From Anaerolineales bacterium (GTDB taxonomy: Bacteria; Chloroflexota; Anaerolineae; Anaerolineales; E44-bin32), in the NCBI GenBank assembly GCA_037382465.1, contig JARRPX010000023.1, positions 1 to 64,000 on the forward strand: a DNA stretch of 64,000 bases, written 5' to 3'. The position numbers were made by a program, and so were the translations under genes. Below the pieces are notes generated by a model, which was given only the letters and a program-made list of their open reading frames with translations, did not search any database and had not been told where the DNA came from. Positions 1-9,099 of this stretch are shown here, piece after piece; position 1 is the stretch's first letter, and each line of letters opens with the position of its first letter.

Positions 1-159
1 TAATTTCAATATCCAATTTTCTTCTCTCCCTCACGAGACGCCTACGTCCCGCTCCAAACTCCCCAAATGCCCTATAGTAGAAACCATAGCGGCGGGATTC
101 CACAGGCAGCGATCCATGAAGTCGATGCAATTAGCGTTTGGGAATGGGCAGGCAGCGTG

Positions 160-1002
160 ATGTTGGTGGCCATCGCCAGCATGAAGGGCGGGGTGGGGAA
201 GTCGACCCTCGCGGCCATGCTCGCCAAGCACGTCGCCGGCAGCATGGGCGTCTCCGTCACCGTCGTCGACATGGACCCGCAGCGCGGGGCGACCATCCTG
301 CTCCTGGGACCCAGGAAAGCGGCTTCCCATACCGGACCCACGATGTACGACGTGCTGCAGAGCGAACTGGACAACATCCCCTCCCACGAAATTCTCGCCC
401 GGGCGATCGTCCCCTCGGCCTATCACGAGGGCGTGCGCCTCGTCCCCGCCTGCACCGCATTGGCCAACATTGCCGGTCCCGAAACGCCGAGGGATTTACT
501 ACGCCTGGCGTTATGTGGAAGCATCAACACACTGGACCCGCTCGTCATCATCGATACCGGTCCCGACATCACGCTGTGCGAGATGAGCATCATTGCGGCG
601 GATTTGATCTTCATCCCCGTCACGCTCTCGCATCAAAGCGGCGTGCCGACGCTGAACACGCTGCAGACGGCGTTTCGAGTCGGCTGCCCGATCGGTGGTT
701 TGATTCCGACCATGGTGGGAACGTCCCAATGGAGTGAAAAGCGTGTGGCGCAATGGCGTGAGAGTCTACGCAATACGCAATTGGTTAAAAACCGAAAAAT
801 CCAACTTTTGACCTCGATGCCTTATTCGCAGTCGGCCATTCGGGGAACGTGGCGCTGGGGAAAACTTCCCCATCTATTCATCCCCGCCCTCAAAGGGATC
901 GAAGCACAAATCTACTCGAATCGCGACTCAAGACAGGGAGAAAACGCCAACGGAATCGATTTAAGTGCAAGGACGATGGAAGGGATCGTCAACCATGGCT
1001 GA
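160..1002 (+). CDS. ParA/MinD-type P-loop ATPase
   Basis: A 280-aa ParA-family ATPase. The deviant Walker A motif KGGVGKST sits at residues 9-16, a Walker A-prime motif VVDMDPQ near residue 37, and a Walker B-like VIIDTGPD follows in the middle. Such ATPases position plasmids, chromosomes or surface machines on the nucleoid or at the pole together with a partner. The frame is open back to position 67, but ATG 160 (or GTG 157) places the P-loop at the N-terminus as usual for the family. Its last 8 bases overlap the parB start. The pair heads the tad locus, so a role in placing the pilus apparatus is as plausible as a role in DNA segregation; the sequence alone cannot decide. Confidence 0.88.
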   Translation: MLVAIASMKGGVGKSTLAAMLAKHVAGSMGVSVTVVDMDPQRGATILLLGPRKAASHTGPTMYDVLQSELDNIPSHEILARAIVPSAYHEGVRLVPACTALANIAGPETPRDLLRLALCGSINTLDPLVIIDTGPDITLCEMSIIAADLIFIPVTLSHQSGVPTLNTLQTAFRVGCPIGGLIPTMVGTSQWSEKRVAQWRESLRNTQLVKNRKIQLLTSMPYSQSAIRGTWRWGKLPHLFIPALKGIEAQIYSNRDSRQGENANGIDLSARTMEGIVNHG

Positions 1003-2155
1003 TCTCGATCGCGGCACGATCCTCGAAACGAACATCGACATCAGCGACCTGAACGGCTATCGAACAGCCAGGCCGAAGCTACAGACGGGGCGGCTAGAAT
1101 GGCCGATCATGATGATTCCGCTGGAAGCGATTTCATCAGAAAGTCCAGCACAGACGCGTCAGGAGGTGTTCGATCCGGGTCGTTATCCCCAGGACGCGGA
1201 GCTTGCGGCAAGTATCCGCCAGCATGGCGTGATCGAACCCATTCTCGTGTACAGGTTCTCCGATCCAGGAGAGGATCCGCAGTATCGGCTGATCGCCGGC
1301 GACCGACGCCGGCGCGCCGCGGCTCACATCGGGCAGGAGATGATCCCCGCCATCATTCGTCCAAGCGGGGATCAAATCAACCTGTTGACGTTTGCCGAAA
1401 ACACCGGACGACGCGATCTAACACCATATGAGAAAGCGATTGCCTTAGCCAAGATCATGGACATGGACGAAGAAGTACTTTCCTTCCGACAACTGGCCAA
1501 GAAAACCGGAGTCAGTCTTTCTTCGGTCTCGAATCTACTCAAGGCATACCGGGAATCCCCTCCGGCATTACGCAAGTTGTTTGCAGAAGGCATGGAATCG
1601 CGTGCTGTCGTCGAACTTCAGAGTGTCTTTGGAAAATATGGCGAGGCAGAGCAGGTAGAACTTGCAAGGAAACTTCGGGGTTTGTCAAAACGGCAAGTGT
1701 TGGAGATCAAAGAATTGAGCGCGCGAGGGATTCCCATCGATGCAGCACTGGAAACAATTCGTAGACCCCAAATGTTAGCCAATGTATCCGGCAGCGAGCA
1801 ACGAATCGCGAGACTTCAAAGGGAAACCCCAGATTGCACACTGCCCTCCGACGACCAAGTCGAGGCAATTGCGGAACTTACCGGCGCTCCTCGAAAAACC
1901 GTGAAGGAAATATTTTCTACAGCGGAGAAGAATCGATCCGGCATGGATGCGGTTTTTCTTGCATGCGCATTCGTGGGGCGGGGAGGAACTCCCTGTAATG
2001 CACTTAAAAATGCCGAGTCTCTTACTCAAAAAAAGAAGGCGTTTAAACTCGTACACAAATATCTCATTTTACGAAACAAAGCAAAGGATTTTATCGATCA
2101 CGTTGATGAAGATTCGCAAAAGGAATTTCTTAATACCATATTTTGGGGGGAATAA
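995..2155 (+). CDS. parB: ParB/Spo0J-family DNA-binding protein
   Basis: A 386-aa ParB-like protein that starts inside the end of the ParA gene. The N-terminal ParB/sulfiredoxin-like domain has the CTP-binding signature AGDRRRRAA and the ENTGRRDLTPYE box, followed by a helix-turn-helix (QLAKKTGVSLSSVSNLL). The C-terminal half is not recognised and may hold dimerisation or partner-binding functions. ParB proteins bind parS sites, spread as CTP-dependent clamps and stimulate ParA. I did not spot a consensus parS palindrome nearby. Its place at the head of a pilus operon suggests it either marks the locus or was recruited to control or localise the machine; this is inference. Confidence 0.88.
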   Translation: MADLDRGTILETNIDISDLNGYRTARPKLQTGRLEWPIMMIPLEAISSESPAQTRQEVFDPGRYPQDAELAASIRQHGVIEPILVYRFSDPGEDPQYRLIAGDRRRRAAAHIGQEMIPAIIRPSGDQINLLTFAENTGRRDLTPYEKAIALAKIMDMDEEVLSFRQLAKKTGVSLSSVSNLLKAYRESPPALRKLFAEGMESRAVVELQSVFGKYGEAEQVELARKLRGLSKRQVLEIKELSARGIPIDAALETIRRPQMLANVSGSEQRIARLQRETPDCTLPSDDQVEAIAELTGAPRKTVKEIFSTAEKNRSGMDAVFLACAFVGRGGTPCNALKNAESLTQKKKAFKLVHKYLILRNKAKDFIDHVDEDSQKEFLNTIFWGE

Positions 2156-2161
2156 GCCACC

Positions 2162-2479
2162 ATGGGGGGACACGCTACAGTAAAAGATCATCTCGCGGCG
2201 ATCGGTGATTCGCCCGAATGGGTCATTTCATTGGCAGAGATGATCCAGAAACTGCTGGGCACATCTTCGGCCATTGCATCAGCAAGAGCGAGAGATTTAA
2301 GTCGGCTTCCGCCGATCGGAAAGGGCCTCGAATCAATCCTTCGAGGCTGGGATATCCTGAGCGATGCCGATCTGCAAAATTTATCACCTATGCAGAAGGA
2401 AACCATTGAAAAAGTAATCTTCAAGATTTTAAACGACGTTCGTAAAATCGTCGCCACAACGAGGAGGATGGAAACATGA
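2162..2479 (+). CDS. hypothetical small protein between parB and cpaB
   Basis: A 105-aa protein not recognised as any family. It appears soluble and mostly helical, with no signal peptide, Cys pairs or membrane segment. It starts 6 bases after parB, with a G-rich stretch (GGGGGGAA) upstream of the ATG, and its end overlaps the cpaB start by ATGA, so it is translationally coupled and almost certainly real. Position suggests an accessory factor of the ParAB or Tad machinery. Confidence 0.65.
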   Translation: MGGHATVKDHLAAIGDSPEWVISLAEMIQKLLGTSSAIASARARDLSRLPPIGKGLESILRGWDILSDADLQNLSPMQKETIEKVIFKILNDVRKIVATTRRMET

Positions 2480-3495
2480 TCAACCGAGGTTTGCTAATTA
2501 TAGGAATTGTGCTTGCGCTTATCGGGTTCGGCGCAGCTTTTGTTGTCAACCAAATCATCGTCCGTCCAACAGACTACATCATTGCTGCGAGAATGGACAT
2601 AGCTGCCGGAACATACATCAATGAACTCCCGGAAGATGCTTTTATCCAGATTCCCGTTCAGTTCGAAAATTCATCTGCACGGAAAATACTGGAAGGTGTA
2701 GCGCAACCACAAGACCTGATCGCCATGCACGCAGTGGATGCCGTAATCATCCAAGACATCTATATGTACCAACCGCTCGTCCTCGGCGCCGTCATCAGCG
2801 CAGATAACCCGGCCGCATCCCGCATCGCCCGTCTTGGATTAGACAATCCAGACTTGATGGTAATTACTATTCCAGCATCGGGTAACGTACCATCCGGCCT
2901 CATGTCAGGCGACCGCATCGATCTTGCCGTGACTGTTTCTTCTGTAGCAGACCCCCTCGAGCTCACTCGGGATGAACAGGTTACAACCCTCCCATTCTCA
3001 CAAACCAGCCTTGGCACCATCCCTCCTGAAGCGCTTGCGGAGATCCTGGAAGCCTCGGGGTATTCCGTATCAGCGCCGGAAGATGGGAGTGCAGCACATA
3101 TAGCTGCGTCTGCGGAAGAAGATGAAAATGCGCACATAAACGAGCCAGAGGCACCTATACTCCGTGAGCCAGTGACCAAGCTATTGGTAAGGGGATCCTT
3201 GGTCATCAACGTTCAATATGCAAGGTCGGTTACCGGGATAACTGCAGAAGGCGAAGCTCAATTGATGCGAGGAGAAATCACCGGTATTGATGTCATCATC
3301 CCTCGGGAGGCTTTTGAATTCGTGACGATGGCCATAAACAGTGGAAACCTGCAGATTGGTCTGCTCTCGCCTCTCGTCGCTGATACCAGCGACGAACCCA
3401 CACTCGGTGCTTCATTGCAAGACTTCCTGGATCTTTACCTGAATGATCGGGAAGAACTTATCGCCGAATCAGCATTGGTAGATATATCGGAGTAA
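2476..3495 (+). CDS. cpaB: CpaB/RcpC-like pilus assembly protein (SAF domain)
   Basis: A 339-aa protein with one N-terminal membrane anchor (about residues 4-25) and an extracytoplasmic SAF-like region beginning with the IAARMDIAAGTYI segment, typical of CpaB/RcpC. In Gram-negative Tad systems this protein supports the secretin channel or pilus passage through the cell wall. No CpaC secretin is found in this window, as expected if the organism has a single-membrane or atypical envelope. The middle (about residues 195-235) is acidic and low in complexity. Translationally coupled to the small gene before it. Confidence 0.85.
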   Translation: MINRGLLIIGIVLALIGFGAAFVVNQIIVRPTDYIIAARMDIAAGTYINELPEDAFIQIPVQFENSSARKILEGVAQPQDLIAMHAVDAVIIQDIYMYQPLVLGAVISADNPAASRIARLGLDNPDLMVITIPASGNVPSGLMSGDRIDLAVTVSSVADPLELTRDEQVTTLPFSQTSLGTIPPEALAEILEASGYSVSAPEDGSAAHIAASAEEDENAHINEPEAPILREPVTKLLVRGSLVINVQYARSVTGITAEGEAQLMRGEITGIDVIIPREAFEFVTMAINSGNLQIGLLSPLVADTSDEPTLGASLQDFLDLYLNDREELIAESALVDISE

Positions 3496-3556
3496 GTATG
3501 AATTTAACATCGCAGTAAAAAGCTGTTTGCCAATTTGCGACTCAAGAGGTTCCTCA

Positions 3557-4918
3557 ATGTCAGACCAACAAATCGAGTACCTTACTACATTGTTGTTTGC
3601 GAGGCCGGAAATTAGTGCACAAATGAACGCACAAATGCACATTGCAACCGACAGAAAAGTGCGACTCGCAACGGTGCTGCCGTTGTTCGATCTTTCAAAG
3701 GCCGTCGAAATCCTGCATTCAATGAACCCTCACGTGGTTATCATTGATGCTCGTGTAGATGGATTTGAACTCGCTCACATCGTGCATCTTCGTCAGCAAG
3801 CTGCCGAACCATTTGCCGTTGTCGGTCTCGCACAAGCAGGTTCAACAGAAATGGAGCAATTGCTGGGGTGCAATCTTGACGCCACATATACATTGCCGCT
3901 CAACCCACAATTGTATGACCGCCTCGATCGAGATCTTCCGGGCAAATATGAGTTGGTATGCAAAGCATGGGGAAAAGGAGCATGGGGCGCCGGTGCCCCT
4001 GAAGCGATAAAGGCAGCCACAGCCGCCGCCGGATCAACATCATGGCAGCGATCAGCAATTGCAGTTTATTCCCCCAAAGGCGGTGTTGGAAAAACCGTTA
4101 TTGCATGTGAGTTGGCAGCTACGCTCGCCGCTCTCGGTGGAAGAGAAGTTGCGCTGGTTGACGCCAACATGAACGGCGGTCATGTGAAATTACGCTTGAA
4201 TGTGGATGTTCCCCACGGGATACTCAATGCAGCTGCCACCTATCACACCAACAAGGGACACCCATCGTTGGAGGCAGACGCACTAAAAAGGGTTCTCGGA
4301 TACCTGGTACCACTTGCTGGAACCGGCAACCTGAAGATCCTCCCTGGTGTCGTCAATATGGAACAATCGCTCAACGAGAGCTTGCTCGGCGAGGCAGGAA
4401 TGGACTTTATGATGTGGTCCATTCCCATCCTCAAACGCCAATTCGATTTCGTAGTAATCGACATGGGCAGCTCAATTAACGTCGGTATACATATTGGTGC
4501 ACTCAAGAGTGTCGATTTTATCATCGCCGTATGCGAACCAGATCTCACGAGTCTTGCGGACATCAAGGAAGCCATACATCGAAGCATTGGCTCAAAGCAT
4601 GGAATTGGTATAGATCGAATCGGATTGGTGATCAACAAATGGCAGGATGATCTGGGAATTTCCTTGAAAGAGGCATCGAAATATGCCGAAGTCACAGCGA
4701 TGGGCATCATTGCAAACGATGGCACAGGAAATATCACACGTGCCGGCAATCAAGGCCAGTCTTACTTCGCCAAATATATCAATGAAAAGAAAAATCCCAA
4801 GGAAACGGAACAGACGCTTCATGGGTTCGCCCAATTAGCGGGTCAGTTCTATCCCCCGATTTCCGCAGCTTGGTCGGAAAGATTAAAAAGCGGACACAAG
4901 AAAAAACGGTGGCTATGA
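3557..4918 (+). CDS. cpaE: CpaE/TadZ-like pilus-localisation ATPase
   Basis: A 453-aa two-part protein. The N-terminal 120 residues have a receiver-like fold pattern (VVIIDARVDGFELA near residues 60-73), and the C-terminal part is a ParA/MinD ATPase with KGGVGKT at residues 174-180. This layout is that of CpaE/TadZ, which places Tad pili at a cell site. ATG 3557 is chosen because AGAGG lies 8 bases upstream; the open frame extends to 3527. It is the second ParA-type ATPase of the locus. Its 3' end overlaps the cpaF start (ATGA). Confidence 0.88.
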   Translation: MSDQQIEYLTTLLFARPEISAQMNAQMHIATDRKVRLATVLPLFDLSKAVEILHSMNPHVVIIDARVDGFELAHIVHLRQQAAEPFAVVGLAQAGSTEMEQLLGCNLDATYTLPLNPQLYDRLDRDLPGKYELVCKAWGKGAWGAGAPEAIKAATAAAGSTSWQRSAIAVYSPKGGVGKTVIACELAATLAALGGREVALVDANMNGGHVKLRLNVDVPHGILNAAATYHTNKGHPSLEADALKRVLGYLVPLAGTGNLKILPGVVNMEQSLNESLLGEAGMDFMMWSIPILKRQFDFVVIDMGSSINVGIHIGALKSVDFIIAVCEPDLTSLADIKEAIHRSIGSKHGIGIDRIGLVINKWQDDLGISLKEASKYAEVTAMGIIANDGTGNITRAGNQGQSYFAKYINEKKNPKETEQTLHGFAQLAGQFYPPISAAWSERLKSGHKKKRWL

Positions 4919-6339
4919 ATATGCAATTCGAAGATGATCATGCAGCGAAGCTCGATAAGCAAACACTGGAAGGGAACGGCGATGAACCATACGAAAATGG
5001 ATTAAAAAAGGTACGCGATCGCATTGCTAGTGAATTCAATCCACAGCAGATCGATAACGCCGGCCCGCTAGTCACAGAAGCGGTTTCGCGTACTGCACAC
5101 GAGATCTATCAGGCTTTTAACCAGGAAGCGCTTTCCAAAAACTGTTCCCGCATCTTGATGCCCGAGGAACAATTTGTAGAAATGGTACTGGCAGATCTGC
5201 TCGGCATGGGCGCCATCGACACTTTATTAAGCGATGCGAGCGTCGAGGATATTGCCATCAATGGGCCCAAAGAAGTCGTGGTTTACAGACAAGGAAGTTG
5301 GGAAAAAACGGATCTTTCATTCCCGTCGGCCGATCGATTGCTCGAAGTGCTCAATCGCGGCTTGGCTCACTCAAATCGAAAAGCCAATATGGTCACGCCG
5401 ATTGCCGACGCTGTATTAAAAGGAAAACAGCGTATCAGCGTCGTGACCCATCCTGTGGCAACGCCCTACCCTACAGCCGTCATTCGCATCCCCAGAGCAC
5501 AAGACATCACCTTGGAGGACATGGTCAAACCCTCCAAGGTTAAAAATGAAAAACACAAGAAAGAACTTACCATTGATTACGAAAGTCTAATCGATGGAGA
5601 TGCTCAGGGTTTACTTTCGCCAAAAGCAGCCCTCTATCTGCATGCCGTCGTGCTGGCTGGAGGAAACATCGTTGCTATTGGGCCGACGGGATCTGGAAAA
5701 ACAACTCTCTTGATGGCGCTTGGCCGGAAAATTCCAAGAGGAAACCGAATCCTTATTATCGAGGACACTCCGGAGATCGACCTGCATCCCGATAGCGACA
5801 CACCATCGAACGTTCTTTATCTACGTACTCGTCCATCGACCATAGAGGGTTTGCATGAAATTCCTCAGGAAGATCTGGTCAAGCTGGCACTGCGTCAAAG
5901 ACCCGATGCGCTGACTCTCGGCGAAGCCCGAGGACCCGAAGTTTTCGATTTGCTCAACGCGCTGAACACTGGCCACAAAAATGGGCTCACCAGTCTACAT
6001 GCGTACGGCGTGGACGAACTTTTCGGACGGATATTTCTCATGCTCTCCCAGAGCGAACGAGGGCGACATCTGGATGCATACCGTGCCGCAAACCTCGTTG
6101 CTTCAACGCTCCACGTCGCCGTCTCGATCGAGATGGTCGGTAATTCACGCTTCGTAAAAACGGTAGCGGAACTAACCGGTACAGTTAAAAAGATCGGGAC
6201 ATCTTATGAACCCGAGGTAAAGCCAATCTTCCAACGATCTGGAAGCCGCGGCAAACTAGAAGGTCCTCTCATGGATTCTACACATGCAAGTCTGTTCAAC
6301 TCGGCAGGCATACCCAAACATGTTTATTCGTTGGAGTAA
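4915..6339 (+). CDS. cpaF: CpaF/TadA secretion ATPase
   Basis: A 474-aa hexameric secretion ATPase of the VirB11/GspE superfamily that powers Flp pilus extension and, in bifunctional systems, retraction. Walker A GPTGSGKTT is at residues 256-264, an acidic IIEDTPEID segment follows, and a Walker B/His-box region (TLGEARGPEVFDLL, then SLHAYG) completes the core. ATG 4915 overlaps the cpaE stop by ATGA and is the preferred start. An insertion of about 40 charged residues sits before the Walker A (KVKNEKHKKE region). As a VirB11 relative it could also serve the VirB4/VirB6-like genes downstream. Confidence 0.92.
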   Translation: MNMQFEDDHAAKLDKQTLEGNGDEPYENGLKKVRDRIASEFNPQQIDNAGPLVTEAVSRTAHEIYQAFNQEALSKNCSRILMPEEQFVEMVLADLLGMGAIDTLLSDASVEDIAINGPKEVVVYRQGSWEKTDLSFPSADRLLEVLNRGLAHSNRKANMVTPIADAVLKGKQRISVVTHPVATPYPTAVIRIPRAQDITLEDMVKPSKVKNEKHKKELTIDYESLIDGDAQGLLSPKAALYLHAVVLAGGNIVAIGPTGSGKTTLLMALGRKIPRGNRILIIEDTPEIDLHPDSDTPSNVLYLRTRPSTIEGLHEIPQEDLVKLALRQRPDALTLGEARGPEVFDLLNALNTGHKNGLTSLHAYGVDELFGRIFLMLSQSERGRHLDAYRAANLVASTLHVAVSIEMVGNSRFVKTVAELTGTVKKIGTSYEPEVKPIFQRSGSRGKLEGPLMDSTHASLFNSAGIPKHVYSLE

Positions 6340-6384
6340 TCTTGTGAGAAATAAGAATGGGGCTTTCCAGATAGGAGTAACCAT

Positions 6385-7329
6385 ATGCTGACCAGTATCC
6401 TTCTTGCTGCTTCTGCTGGCTTTGGTATGTTCTTCATCGTTATATCGTTTCGCTATCAAGCGCCAAAGCGAAATCTCGAGCGACTCACGGCGTTGCGAAG
6501 GACAGCTGACGAGATCGCAGCAGAGTCAGAACCGGATGACTCGTTTTTCCGAAACCTCCGCTATCGAGGCCTTGATGTCGCTTTAGCCCAAGCTGATCTT
6601 GACGTGACCCCTGCCGGTTTTGTACGTGTTGGCATCCTGATCACAGTAATTGCATTCGCCTTGGGCGTCGTCATAAGTGGGGGCTTGTCGGTTGCTTTGT
6701 TTACGGCGGGCGTCAGCATTTTCCTCTACTACTTTTGGCTAGGGCTGCGGCGAGATGCAAAGAAACTCGAGTATGAAGAAGCAATCGCTGATACATGTGA
6801 CCGCATCTCAGCTGGAGCACAACTCACACCCACCCTTCAAGGCGCCATCATTCATGCCGCGGAAACGTGTCCGGAAATCATCAAAAGCGATCTTGTTCTG
6901 ATCTCCAATCAATTATCTCAGGGCGCGAGTGTCGACGATGCCTTTGGGGACATCGTCGAGCGGAGGCAAAGCTATTCCTTAGGGCTGATGGCACAAACAT
7001 TAGAAATTTGGAGTGTGCGCGGAACAACACTTCCCCTCCAAGAGGTGATTAAGCCACTTAAGGACGCTATCCGGGATATGGCGGACACGGGCAGGAGAAT
7101 GGACGCCGAACTTACACAATCCAGGTTAACGGCCACGATTGTCACAATCGCGCCGCCCATATTTGTACTCTTTTTCAGGACCGCAATACCCTCGACCGCC
7201 CCAATTTATTCCAGCACAACGGGGCAGATGATCCAGATTTTCTCCTACGCCCTATCTGCCATCGGCTTTATGATGACCATGCGTATCATTCGAAACGTTC
7301 GCAAGGTCCTGGAAATACAGCATGTATAG
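6385..7329 (+). CDS. tadB: TadB-like inner membrane platform protein
   Basis: A 314-aa T2SF/GspF-domain membrane protein. It has an N-terminal membrane segment, a hydrophobic hairpin around residues 75-118, a cytoplasmic helical T2SF domain and two C-terminal membrane segments. TadB and TadC form the platform on which CpaF acts to polymerise Flp pilin. The start has a good ribosome binding site (AGGAG, 6 bases upstream). Fits the standard tadZ-tadA-tadB-tadC order. Confidence 0.87.
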   Translation: MLTSILLAASAGFGMFFIVISFRYQAPKRNLERLTALRRTADEIAAESEPDDSFFRNLRYRGLDVALAQADLDVTPAGFVRVGILITVIAFALGVVISGGLSVALFTAGVSIFLYYFWLGLRRDAKKLEYEEAIADTCDRISAGAQLTPTLQGAIIHAAETCPEIIKSDLVLISNQLSQGASVDDAFGDIVERRQSYSLGLMAQTLEIWSVRGTTLPLQEVIKPLKDAIRDMADTGRRMDAELTQSRLTATIVTIAPPIFVLFFRTAIPSTAPIYSSTTGQMIQIFSYALSAIGFMMTMRIIRNVRKVLEIQHV

Positions 7330-7338
7330 GAGATAAAC

Positions 7339-8238
7339 ATGGACACTTCACTGATATTACCCCTCTCGCTTGCACTCATGTCAGGTATCGGTATCTTCCT
7401 GGTTGTCGCATCTATCAGTATACCCACGAAATCTTTGACCGGTCGCATTCGGGATGACGGCGCCGGCCCGCATATCGTGGGCATGGCAGAAAGTAAAATC
7501 TTCCAGGCTTTCGTCTCAGGTCTGAGTAAACGACTTCGGCCCGTGTCGGGAAATCTTGAAGACCTATTACGGCGTTCTGGATGGAGATTTGAATCGGAAA
7601 TTTACTTCTATGCCCGCCGCATGCTTGCCGCGTTCGTGGTGATGGTGTTATGCGTTATTGTGGGAATTGCCCTGAATGTTATTATGGGGCTTTCGATTGG
7701 TTTCTTGCCTATGGCCGTACTTTCCTGTCTCGGCGCGCTGATGGGTTTTATACTACCCGACATCGAACTCAACAACGCCATCGACCGTAGACGGGTTCGG
7801 CTCAAAAAGGAAATGGGCTTCGGTCTGGACCAAATCCATATATACCTGCAGTCCGGCGCAGATCTTATGGAAGCGTTGGCCCAAGTCACACACATGGGCA
7901 TCTTCGGAAAAGCTTGTGAGGCTATCGCCACCCAGGCAAGCACCGGAGAACCAATCAGTACGGTCACAGAGAACGTGCAAAAAAACCTCCCACAAACACC
8001 GGAGTTTGACGAGTTCCTCAAACTGATACACACTGGCATTCAGAAGGGCGAAGCCGTTCAAGAACCCTTCCGCGAACGCGCGGCATCGATGCGCCAGATG
8101 CTCGTCCGTTCGATCATCGAAGAAGGACACAAGTCCAGAATCAAAGTTACTTTCCTTACAATCATTTTCATGCTGGTGGCCACCATGATCGTGACTATCG
8201 TCCCGATTACACTGCTGCTGTTCGAGGGGGCATTTTAA
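7339..8238 (+). CDS. tadC: TadC-like inner membrane platform protein
   Basis: A 299-aa T2SF-domain protein, the usual partner of TadB. Membrane segments are seen near residues 6-27, 95-140 and at the C-terminus (about 272-296); the cytoplasmic T2SF domain lies between. It begins 9 bases after tadB with AGGAGA upstream. It ends the compact tad core; the toxin-antitoxin pair that follows has its own promoter region. Confidence 0.87.
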   Translation: MDTSLILPLSLALMSGIGIFLVVASISIPTKSLTGRIRDDGAGPHIVGMAESKIFQAFVSGLSKRLRPVSGNLEDLLRRSGWRFESEIYFYARRMLAAFVVMVLCVIVGIALNVIMGLSIGFLPMAVLSCLGALMGFILPDIELNNAIDRRRVRLKKEMGFGLDQIHIYLQSGADLMEALAQVTHMGIFGKACEAIATQASTGEPISTVTENVQKNLPQTPEFDEFLKLIHTGIQKGEAVQEPFRERAASMRQMLVRSIIEEGHKSRIKVTFLTIIFMLVATMIVTIVPITLLLFEGAF

Positions 8239-8334
8239 GATGATGTTGAATTTTCGCTCTCGATAAGCATAAGCTGAATGCATCGGCGATCCAGCCGTCT
8301 CGCCGGCCCCAACTCTTTCATCGTTCTCACCCAA

Positions 8335-8355
8335 GGTATGATATAATATCATACC
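8335..8355 (+). promoter_or_regulatory. palindromic operator containing a -10 box (MazEF-type pair)
   Basis: A 21-bp palindrome (GGTATGATAT-A-ATATCATACC) that is perfect around one central base. It contains TATAAT at 8342-8347 and lies 11 bases before the antitoxin start, with GGAGAAG in between. Antitoxins of the ribbon-helix-helix type repress their own promoter through such sites, so autoregulation is inferred. No strong -35 box was seen. Confidence 0.75.
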
Positions 8356-8366
8356 GGAGAAGCGGT

Positions 8367-8609
8367 ATGTCGAAAGAAAAGGTTGCCGTGACGATCGAGA
8401 AGGCTCTACTTGAGCAACTGGACCGGCTAGTTGCGGAGGAGAAATATCCAAGCCGAAGCAACGCTGTTGAACGAGCGGTCGAAGACTTGCTTGAGAGAGA
8501 TGAACATACCCGTCTTGCGGTGGAAAGCGCAAAACTGGATCCTGCCTTTGAAAAGGCATTGGCTGATGAAGGGTTAGCGGGAGATCTTTCGGAATGGCCA
8601 GAATATTAA
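8367..8609 (+). CDS. ribbon-helix-helix antitoxin (MazE/CopG type)
   Basis: An 80-aa protein. The N-terminal segment KVAVTIEKALLEQLDRLV followed by a second helix (SRSNAVERAVEDLL) is a typical ribbon-helix-helix DNA-binding fold. The acidic C-terminal tail would bind and neutralise the toxin encoded next, whose start overlaps this gene by 16 bases. GGAGAAG precedes the ATG, and a palindromic operator overlaps the promoter. The pair is embedded between tadC and the pilin genes. Confidence 0.85.
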   Translation: MSKEKVAVTIEKALLEQLDRLVAEEKYPSRSNAVERAVEDLLERDEHTRLAVESAKLDPAFEKALADEGLAGDLSEWPEY

Positions 8610-8932
8610 GAGGGGAAATCTATCGGGCTGATCTTAATCCGGTTCGAGGACGAGAACAGGGCAGTCACCGTCCCGTCGTTATCATAAGCCAGGATGTGTT
8701 CAACGAACGATCGGGAACGGTCATTGCCATGGCGATTACGAGTAAGATGCAAAAAGCAGGATATCCTCTCATTCACAAACTGAGCAGCGGGGGGTTGCCC
8801 AAGGAATCATGGGTCAAAATGAGTCAAGTTCGCACGTTGTCGACTTCACGATTGGGGAATCGCGTCGGAAAGGTCGAACCGGAAGAATTGGTAATCTTGA
8901 TCGAAGGGCTGAACGAAATCATTGCCGCTTAA
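8594..8932 (+). CDS. mazF: MazF/PemK-type endoribonuclease toxin
   Basis: A 112-aa toxin of the MazF/PemK family. Family motifs are visible: RGEIYRADLNPVRGREQGSHRPVV at the start, the VIISQD strand, AITSK in the middle and the S-W-V-K-M-S-Q-V-R-T-L box. These enzymes cleave mRNA at short sequence motifs and arrest growth when the antitoxin is lost. Length is normal and the gene looks intact. It overlaps the antitoxin gene, consistent with coupled synthesis. Confidence 0.9.
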   Translation: MARILRGEIYRADLNPVRGREQGSHRPVVIISQDVFNERSGTVIAMAITSKMQKAGYPLIHKLSSGGLPKESWVKMSQVRTLSTSRLGNRVGKVEPEELVILIEGLNEIIAA

Positions 8933-9099
8933 TTCACCTGAGAAACACGGGAAGCGCAGCGAAGTGGGGTGGTTGTGGTTCTCGCAAGGTGGATTCGCGA
9001 ACAAACCTTACACCGCGGATCAACCTCCTCGATTTTCCAGTTTTGGATCGAAGTGTTAGGATTGGAATTTGAATTCGAGCTCGAGACAAGGTTATTTGT

